Shown piece after piece: positions 1-5,357 of a DNA stretch of 5,357 nt; the first letter of the stretch is position 1, and each line of letters begins with the position of its first letter. The stretch lies in NCBI GenBank assembly GCA_943325655.2, contig CALPQG020000214.1, forward strand, positions 1 through 5,357, written 5' to 3'. Made by a program: the position numbers and the translations under genes. Below the pieces are notes generated by a model that saw nothing but the letters and a program-made list of their open reading frames with translations, ran no database searches and was not told the origin of the DNA. Origin of the DNA: Bifidobacterium breve. Lineage in GTDB: Bacteria > Bacteroidota > Bacteroidia > Cytophagales > UBA9547.

Positions 1-125
1 ACTTTCGCACTCTCGTGCTCAGTTATAAAGGAGAAGGGCTCCTCATTCCGCTTTAATTTCAAGGTTTTAGTGCTTTTTACTTGCTAACTCTTTAAATAAG
101 TTGAAATGTATGTTAAATGTGCAAG

Positions 126-146
126 TCCCTCTCCTTTGGAGAGGGA
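126..146. repeat. Short palindromic intergenic repeat
   Basis: Two perfect 9-base arms, TCCCTCTCC (126-134) and GGAGAGGGA (138-146), flank a TTT loop. A trailing TTTAGGGTGAGG (147-158) follows. C/G-rich palindromes of this look, in otherwise AT-rich spacers, resemble interspersed elements I know from Bacteroidota genomes, but family membership is inferred and cannot be tested from one window. As RNA it would form a stable hairpin. No T-run follows on the plus strand, so it is not a canonical terminator in that direction. Confidence 0.6.
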
Positions 147-269
147 TTTAGGGTGAGGCTTTGAATTGTAATCTACTGCGCTATTTATATAGCAATTATT
201 AAAACAACCAAACTTTAGAACAGAGCCATTTATTTTTATGTGTTTGCCCTGAATCCTAGCTGTTTTTAC

Positions 270-300
270 TTTCAATATTCAGCATTTTTCAATAACTTTG
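270..300 (+). promoter_or_regulatory. Predicted Bacteroidota-type purB promoter
   Basis: TAACTTTG at 293-300 matches the Bacteroidota -7 consensus TAnnTTTG exactly. TTTC at 270-273 is one base off the -33 TTTG box and lies 19 bases upstream, which is the usual spacing. Transcription would start near 305-308, giving a short leader of about 18-20 bases before the ATG at 325. The element is seen in the sequence; its activity is inferred. Confidence 0.65.
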
Positions 301-324
301 AAAATTACGCCCAAAACATACTTC

Positions 325-1674
325 ATGGAATTGAATCACCTAACCGCTATTTCTCCTATTGACGGAAGATATAGAAATCAAGTAAATATATTAGCTCCTT
401 TTTACGCCGAAATCGGCTTAATTAAATACAGGGTTCAAATTGAAATAGAATATTTTATAGCACTTTGTGAATTGCCTTTGCCTCAGTTGGCTGATTTTAA
501 CAAAGCACTTTATCCTCAACTTCGCGCTTTGTACCAAAATTTTTCTGAAGCCGACGCGCTTTGGATCAAAGACAAAGAAAAAATTACCAACCACGAGGTG
601 AAAGCGGTGGAGTATTTTATCAAAGATGGTTTTGATAAATTAGCACTTAACAAATACAAAGAGTTTATTCACTTTGGTTTAACTTCTCAAGACATCAACA
701 ATACTGCTATTCCATTACTTTTAAAGGACAGTATTCAACAAGTCATTGTTCCTAAAATTGAAGAAGTAATTGCTTGTCTGGAGGCAAATGCGGAAGCGTT
801 TAAAGACGTTCCGATGTTGGCCAAAACTCATGGACAACCTGCTTCTCCAACACGTTTGGGTAAGGAATTAAAAGTATTTGTAGAACGTTTACAAGTGCAA
901 TTGGCACATGTCAATGCTACGGCATTTTCAGCAAAGTTTGGTGGTGCTACAGGAAATTTCAATGCTCATTTTGTTGCTTATCCAAGCATTGACTGGGTAG
1001 GTTTTGCAAACAGTTTGGTAAACAATGTGTTGGGATTGAATAGGAGTCAGTACACGACTCAAATTGAGCACTATGACAATTTAGCGGCTTTGTTTGATGC
1101 TTTCAAAAGAATCAATACCATTTTGATTGACCTTGACAGAGATATCTGGCAATACATTTCAATGGGTTATTTTAAACAAAAAATCAAAGCCGGAGAAATT
1201 GGTTCTTCAGCGATGCCTCATAAAGTGAATCCGATAGATTTTGAAAACTCTGAAGGAAACCTTGGAATGGCCAACGCTTTGTTTGAACATTTGGCTGCCA
1301 AATTACCTATTTCAAGGTTACAACGTGACCTTACGGATTCTACGGTTTTGAGAAATGTTGGTGTTCCGATGGCACATACTTACATTGCTTTGTTGTCATT
1401 ACTCAAAGGATTGAATAAATTAGAACTTAACGTGCAGGCTATCAATGCTGATTTGGAAGAAAATTGGGCGGTAGTTGCGGAAGGAATTCAGACGGTATTG
1501 AGAAGGGAATTTTATCCTGAGCCTTATGAAAGATTGAAAGATTTGACACGTAAAAATGACAAAATTACTTCGGTGACCATCAAAGAATTTATTGATGGTT
1601 TGGACGTAAGCGAGTCTATCAAAATAGAACTAAGAGCCATTACTCCCTACAGTTATACCGGGATCTGTTATTAG
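325..1674 (+). CDS. purB: Adenylosuccinate lyase PurB
   Basis: This cytosolic enzyme of the fumarase/aspartase superfamily eliminates fumarate twice in purine synthesis, from SAICAR to give AICAR and from adenylosuccinate to give AMP. The 449-residue product starts MELNHLTAISPIDGRY, close to the E. coli PurB N-terminus, and has near-standard length. Visible motifs are TNHEVKAVEYF from residue 88, TSQDINN from 120, KTHGQPASPT with His169 (matching E. coli catalytic His171), TTQIEHYD, and the superfamily signature GSSAMPHKVNPIDFENSEGN from residue 293, whose serines (294/295) match the catalytic-serine loop. LTDSTVLRN follows. The C-terminus ends shortly after ITPYSYTG, so it lacks the roughly 10-residue tail of the E. 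coli protein. I chose ATG 325 because a TTG start at 298 would lie inside the predicted -7 box and would add nine residues absent from homologues. No Shine-Dalgarno is visible. The gene appears intact. Confidence 0.97.
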   Translation: MELNHLTAISPIDGRYRNQVNILAPFYAEIGLIKYRVQIEIEYFIALCELPLPQLADFNKALYPQLRALYQNFSEADALWIKDKEKITNHEVKAVEYFIKDGFDKLALNKYKEFIHFGLTSQDINNTAIPLLLKDSIQQVIVPKIEEVIACLEANAEAFKDVPMLAKTHGQPASPTRLGKELKVFVERLQVQLAHVNATAFSAKFGGATGNFNAHFVAYPSIDWVGFANSLVNNVLGLNRSQYTTQIEHYDNLAALFDAFKRINTILIDLDRDIWQYISMGYFKQKIKAGEIGSSAMPHKVNPIDFENSEGNLGMANALFEHLAAKLPISRLQRDLTDSTVLRNVGVPMAHTYIALLSLLKGLNKLELNVQAINADLEENWAVVAEGIQTVLRREFYPEPYERLKDLTRKNDKITSVTIKEFIDGLDVSESIKIELRAITPYSYTGICY

Positions 1675-1690
1675 TACTTGTTGGTGATCA

Positions 1691-1723
1691 GTTATCAGTT
1701 TAGTATAATACTAAACTGGTAAC
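1691..1723. repeat. Strong inverted repeat between purB and kinase gene
   Basis: CAGTTTAGTAT (1696-1706) and ATACTAAACTG (1708-1718) form a perfect palindrome around A1707. The pairing extends outward through GTTAT (1691-1695) and GTAAC (1719-1723), with one U-G wobble. In RNA this gives about 15 pairs with a three-base loop. It starts 17 bases after the purB stop, where a terminator would sit, but an A-rich tract rather than a T-run follows on the plus strand, so intrinsic termination of purB is uncertain. A protected 3' end, an operator for the downstream gene, or a mobile palindromic repeat are alternatives. Related units at 1688-1694 and 1727-1734 widen the element. Confidence 0.75.
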
Positions 1724-1748
1724 CGATAAACTGAAAACTAAAAAAACG

Positions 1749-4700
1749 ATGACAAAATCACTTAAGATATTTTTATCAGGATTTGTTTGCCTCGGTTTGT
1801 CTATCGTGTTGGTTTTGTACCTTGATTTTTTGCCAAGTACTCCCAATTATGCCTACCATACCAAAACGGTATCGCATAAAGTAAATGCTCAGCTAAAGTA
1901 TATTAAAAATCAAGCTTCCAAACTCAAGCAAAAAATCAACGAGTCGGAGTACATCAACTTTACTTTTATTGTAGAAAAATTTAAATACCCATATTTTATT
2001 TTTGAAGATGGGAAACTCCTTTTTTGGTCTGACAATAAAGTTTTTCCAAGTTATTCGAGCATCAGTGGTATTTACAAATACAAATTCATTACCCTCAAAA
2101 ATGACAAATACCTGGTTTGTAGGTACCAGTTTATTTCCAATAGGGGAAAGTCGTATGAAGTTTTTTTTATGATCAATCTCTATAGCCATTATGAGATTGA
2201 AAATGAATACCTTAAAAGTAAACTGAACGAAGATTTCTTCGCGCATTACCAGGTGCACCTGAGTGATTATGGTACGGAAGGCAAATACAATATTTTTGCT
2301 GAAACAGGAGAATATTTGTTCTCCATAGAATATGATGAAACCAAAAAGAATGACAGTGCACTTTGGTTGGCCGTGACGTTTATTTTGATGGTTTCAGGGA
2401 TAAGTTTGATTATTTTGTTCATTTACAACAAGGTGATTTCCCTTCAGAAAATAGAAAAATATGAGTCTGCCTTTTTGCTGATTTTATGTTCTGTGGTTTC
2501 TATGAGGGCCATCATGTTGTATTTTGAAATGCCTTTTTTTCTGGTCGATTGGGATATTTTTAATTCTAAGTTTTATGCTTCATCTGTCATTTCTCCATCG
2601 GTAGGAGACTTGTTTATCAATCAGTTGTGTGTGTTTTTTGTGTTGCTCTATTTCTTTACCCATTATAAAAAAACGAACTATTCGTTCAAATTGGAAAAGC
2701 TTAACAGCAAGTGGAAGTTGGTGGTGGCTTTTGTGTTGCTACTGCTTTCTACGTTTAGTTTATACCTGGTTTTTGATGTTACCAAATCTATCTTTCAACA
2801 TGCTAAGGAGGTATTGGACATTTCCAAAGACATAGAATTCAATTTGTTTAAATTGCTGTTTATCCTCATTTTTATATGCTTGTCTTTGTCTTACTTTATT
2901 GTAAACCAGATTATTGGCAGGCTGTTTTTGAAAGTAAACAAACACTATTCGTTGTTGTATTTTTGTGTGCTGCTGTTAATTGTAATGCTTGCGAGTAGTT
3001 TGTTGGGATACCTTTATTTGAAATCGAGTGTGTTGTTGTCTTTGCTGTCGGTGGTATATATTGGCGTTATAGTCTATTTTAAATTGCCCAAAACCATCAA
3101 GTTTTTCAGGTACAAAACCTACCTCTATTTTTTCTTGTCGGCCTTTGTTTGTGCCATTACGGGTGCTATTGCCGTGTATGAAGTGGACAGTTTGAGGACC
3201 GTAAATGACAAAGAAAAATTTAGCAACAGTTTGTTGATTGAAAATGATTTTCAGGGAGAATATTTATTGAATGAAATCACAGAAAAAATCAACAATGACG
3301 GTACGATAAAAAACCTGTTTGACAACCAGATTTCTAATAAATCACTTATTGAACAAAAAGTAAGAAGGGTTTATTTGAATAACTATTTTGACAAATATGA
3401 TATCGACATTCATTTGTACAATGACCATGGAATTAGACTTTTACAAACGAGTAATGAGTCGTACCGTCAGGTAAAATCAAAATACAATCAAACTGCCAAC
3501 AAAACACAATACGAGAATTTATTCTACATCAATGAATCCAGAAAGAATGTAACGAGCAAATATGTGAGTTGTATTGAGATGAACAAAGATGGAATCATTG
3601 TTGGCTATATTTTGATAGAATTGAAACTCAAAAAATTGATTCCCAACTCTGTGTATCCCGAATTGTTGGTGGACAGCAGGTTTGAACAGGAAACGCCTCG
3701 CAGCTACAGTTATGCCATTTACAGAGACAATAAAATGCTGTATTCTTATGGCGATTACAACTATACCGATTTCTTTAAATCAATGGCTTATGCCAACCAG
3801 GAGCAGGGAAACAGTGAATTCAGCTACAATGCATTTGACCATTTGATCATTTCTGCCAGTGGCAATAAATTGATTGTCATTTCATCACCTGAATACAGGT
3901 TTTTCAACTTGTTTTCTAATTTTTCATTTTTGTTGATGGTATTGATGTTTACCATTTTGTTGGCCATTGTGAGTTACAGTGCCTATTTCAATTATACCGA
4001 AAAACTTCAGCTCAACTTTTCCGCTAAAATTCAAATTTACCTGAACTTCTCTTTTTTCTTACCCTTACTCATTGTCAGTGTGGCTACTTTAGGGATTATC
4101 AGTGCCGATTATAAAGCCTATATCAATGATAACTTTGTGCAAAAAGCAAAACGTGTAAGGGTAAATATTGCTGATATTTTGGATCAATACAACAACAGAA
4201 CCATCTCCAAAGAATTGCTGAATTCTTCCCTAATAGAGCTGGCAAAGTATTCAGAATCAGATGTTAATATTTTTGATGTCTATGGGAAGTTGATTGCAAC
4301 CAGCCAACCATTAATTTACCAATCAGGTTTAAATTCCGGTTTGATGAATCCTGAAGCCTACTCCAAAATTGTGGAGTTAAAAGGGCGTGTGATGATGATC
4401 AAGGAAAATATTGGTACCCTCAATTACAATGCGGTTTATACGGTAATCAAATCTCCTGAAACAGGTGAAGTGAGTGGCGTGTTGAGTATTCCCTATTTCC
4501 ATTCTAAAACGGATTTGGAAAAACATTTGATTGAAGTGTTGAACACAATCATTGATATTTTCATGGTGGTATTTATCTTCTTTTTAATACTCTCCTTCAT
4601 CACCTCCAGGATTTTAACGGATCCGTTTACGCTCATTACCCAAAAAATTAAAAAGATCAGTTTCAGCTATGAAAATGAGCCCTTGAGCTGGAATTCCAAA

Positions 4701-5357
4701 GATGAAATTGGTTTGTTGGTGGGAGAATACAATAAAATGTTGTTGAAATTGGTAGAGAGTAAACGCATTCTGTCACAAACCGAAAAGGAATCGGCCTGGA
4801 GAGAAATGGCACAACAAGTGGCCCATGAAATCAAGAATCCATTAACGCCCATGAAGTTGTCTATCCAGCATTTGCAACGTGCCATGGCTGACAACAGGGA
4901 AGATTTGAACCAGTTGATGGGCCGTTCATTACAAAATTTATTGATTCAGGTAGACACCCTGAGTGATATTGCGACATCCTTTTCTACTTTTGCAAAAATG
5001 CCGGTGCCAAAAAATGAGGCATTTGAAATTGGCGCATTGCTCAAGCAAACGGTAGAGTTTTATAATAATATAGAAAGGGGTTTCGTTAAATTGGAACAAC
5101 CTACTTCCTCATTTATGGTGCTTTGTGATGGTCATTTGATGGGCCGTATCATTTCCAATTTAATATTAAATGCATTACAATCTGTGCCCAATGATCGTGA
5201 ACCTCATGTTTACGTGAGACTTTCGGTGATTGATGGTAAAGTATTGATTGAGGTGAATGACAATGGTTTGGGGATTCCTGAAGCGATTCGGGAGAAAGTA
5301 TTTATTCCGAATTTCAGTACCAAATATGGTGGTTCTGGAATTGGTTTGGCGGTGGCC
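1749..5357 (+). CDS. NtrY-like multi-pass sensor histidine kinase, 3' partial
   Basis: This is an inner-membrane sensor kinase expected to autophosphorylate and pass phosphate to an unseen response regulator. The frame has no stop for 1203 codons and leaves the window inside the ATPase domain; about 40-50 residues are probably missing. Helices are read at about 5-27, 205-226, 240-258, 287-306, 324-343, 366-388, 400-421, 427-447, 458-478, 724-745, 767-789 and 934-953. Extracytoplasmic regions span about 28-203, 480-716 and 790-932. HAMP follows (about 950-1005, Pro959, DEIG at 985), with no PAS before the H-box QQVAHEIKNPLTPMKLS (His1026). The ATPase domain shows the N-box NLILNALQ (Asn1141), G1 DNGLG (Asp1171), the F-box (Phe1185) and G2 GSGIGLA (from 1195). 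The H-box resembles NtrY, and all catalytic residues within the window are present. ATG 1749 is the first ATG after an in-frame stop at 1701 and follows an A-rich leader. No clear promoter is visible in the spacer, so readthrough from purB is possible. The ligand and partner are unknown. Confidence 0.93.
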   Translation, partial: MTKSLKIFLSGFVCLGLSIVLVLYLDFLPSTPNYAYHTKTVSHKVNAQLKYIKNQASKLKQKINESEYINFTFIVEKFKYPYFIFEDGKLLFWSDNKVFPSYSSISGIYKYKFITLKNDKYLVCRYQFISNRGKSYEVFFMINLYSHYEIENEYLKSKLNEDFFAHYQVHLSDYGTEGKYNIFAETGEYLFSIEYDETKKNDSALWLAVTFILMVSGISLIILFIYNKVISLQKIEKYESAFLLILCSVVSMRAIMLYFEMPFFLVDWDIFNSKFYASSVISPSVGDLFINQLCVFFVLLYFFTHYKKTNYSFKLEKLNSKWKLVVAFVLLLLSTFSLYLVFDVTKSIFQHAKEVLDISKDIEFNLFKLLFILIFICLSLSYFIVNQIIGRLFLKVNKHYSLLYFCVLLLIVMLASSLLGYLYLKSSVLLSLLSVVYIGVIVYFKLPKTIKFFRYKTYLYFFLSAFVCAITGAIAVYEVDSLRTVNDKEKFSNSLLIENDFQGEYLLNEITEKINNDGTIKNLFDNQISNKSLIEQKVRRVYLNNYFDKYDIDIHLYNDHGIRLLQTSNESYRQVKSKYNQTANKTQYENLFYINESRKNVTSKYVSCIEMNKDGIIVGYILIELKLKKLIPNSVYPELLVDSRFEQETPRSYSYAIYRDNKMLYSYGDYNYTDFFKSMAYANQEQGNSEFSYNAFDHLIISASGNKLIVISSPEYRFFNLFSNFSFLLMVLMFTILLAIVSYSAYFNYTEKLQLNFSAKIQIYLNFSFFLPLLIVSVATLGIISADYKAYINDNFVQKAKRVRVNIADILDQYNNRTISKELLNSSLIELAKYSESDVNIFDVYGKLIATSQPLIYQSGLNSGLMNPEAYSKIVELKGRVMMIKENIGTLNYNAVYTVIKSPETGEVSGVLSIPYFHSKTDLEKHLIEVLNTIIDIFMVVFIFFLILSFITSRILTDPFTLITQKIKKISFSYENEPLSWNSKDEIGLLVGEYNKMLLKLVESKRILSQTEKESAWREMAQQVAHEIKNPLTPMKLSIQHLQRAMADNREDLNQLMGRSLQNLLIQVDTLSDIATSFSTFAKMPVPKNEAFEIGALLKQTVEFYNNIERGFVKLEQPTSSFMVLCDGHLMGRIISNLILNALQSVPNDREPHVYVRLSVIDGKVLIEVNDNGLGIPEAIREKVFIPNFSTKYGGSGIGLAVA

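Larger units (their letters stand above)
1..324. other. Non-coding region upstream of purB
   Basis: No reading frame here looks like a real gene on either strand. On the plus strand a frame open from the left edge stops at 85-87. It could in principle be the last 28 codons of an upstream gene, but its translation shows nothing recognisable. On the minus strand the longest frame (84-275) runs straight through the palindromic repeat, so its peptide is explained by the repeat. The region holds a palindromic repeat (126-146), an apparent inverted partial copy of it (about 27-42), weak short hairpins (GCAC/GTGC at 7-18, GCTAT/ATAGC at 180-193), and the purB promoter at its right end. Confidence 0.7.

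Noticed and set aside
1..87. Plus-strand frame open from the left edge, possibly the tail of an upstream gene
   Set aside because: It is only 28 codons, has no recognisable motif, and overlaps the degenerate repeat copy. A real C-terminus cannot be excluded, but nothing supports it.
180..193. Small hairpin GCTAT-TTAT-ATAGC
   Set aside because: Five pairs of mostly A/T in an AT-rich spacer are expected by chance, and no T-run follows.
84..275. A 63-codon open frame on the minus strand
   Set aside because: It reads through the palindromic repeat at 126-146, overlaps the purB promoter side of the spacer, and its peptide has no recognisable domain. The Ser-Lys-Gly-Glu-Gly stretch is simply the translated repeat.
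1675..1748. A promoter for the kinase gene in the spacer
   Set aside because: No TAnnTTTG match was found. TAGTACTTG near 1672-1680 has the wrong spacing, so I do not call one.
1893..2258. A 121-codon open frame on the minus strand
   Set aside because: It lies wholly within the kinase gene, whose translation in the plus frame is continuous and domain-consistent. The antisense peptide shows no motif.
2629..2945. Short open frames on both strands in the eight-helix part of the kinase gene (2629-2835 plus, 2760-2945 minus)
   Set aside because: Both are shadows of the kinase frame in low-complexity, membrane-coding sequence, with no support as separate genes.
4667..4894. A 75-codon open frame on the minus strand opposite the H-box region
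   Set aside because: It is antisense to the conserved HAMP and HisKA coding sequence, so its openness follows from codon choice in the real gene.

Overview
The window looks like part of a Bacteroidota chromosome (Flavobacteriia, Sphingobacteriia or Chitinophagia type). The evidence is AT-rich coding DNA, a TAnnTTTG-type -7 promoter element, A-rich leaders without Shine-Dalgarno sequences, a PurB close to the Bacteroidota form, and a very large NtrY-like membrane histidine kinase of a kind common in that phylum. No finer placement is justified from sequence reading alone.

Layout: positions 1-324 hold no convincing gene. They contain a compact palindromic repeat (126-146), a degenerate inverted partial copy of it near the left edge, and a recognisable Bacteroidota promoter (270-300). 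purB (325-1674) encodes adenylosuccinate lyase and appears complete. A 73-bp spacer (1675-1748) is almost filled by a strong inverted repeat built from alternating TCAGTTA/TAAACTGA units. From 1749 to the right edge a single open frame of 1203 codons encodes a multi-pass sensor histidine kinase. It is cut by the window edge inside the ATP-binding domain, just after the G2 box.

The two genes have no evident functional link. purB is purine biosynthesis housekeeping. The kinase is a signal transducer whose partner regulator is not in the window and may lie downstream. The kinase is the most interesting item. It has about 12 predicted membrane helices, an eight-helix block in the middle, and three separate extracytoplasmic regions with PAS/Cache-like strand motifs, all feeding one HAMP-HisKA-HATPase output. 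I found no mobile element, CRISPR array, tRNA or rRNA, and nothing I can defend as a wholly new system.
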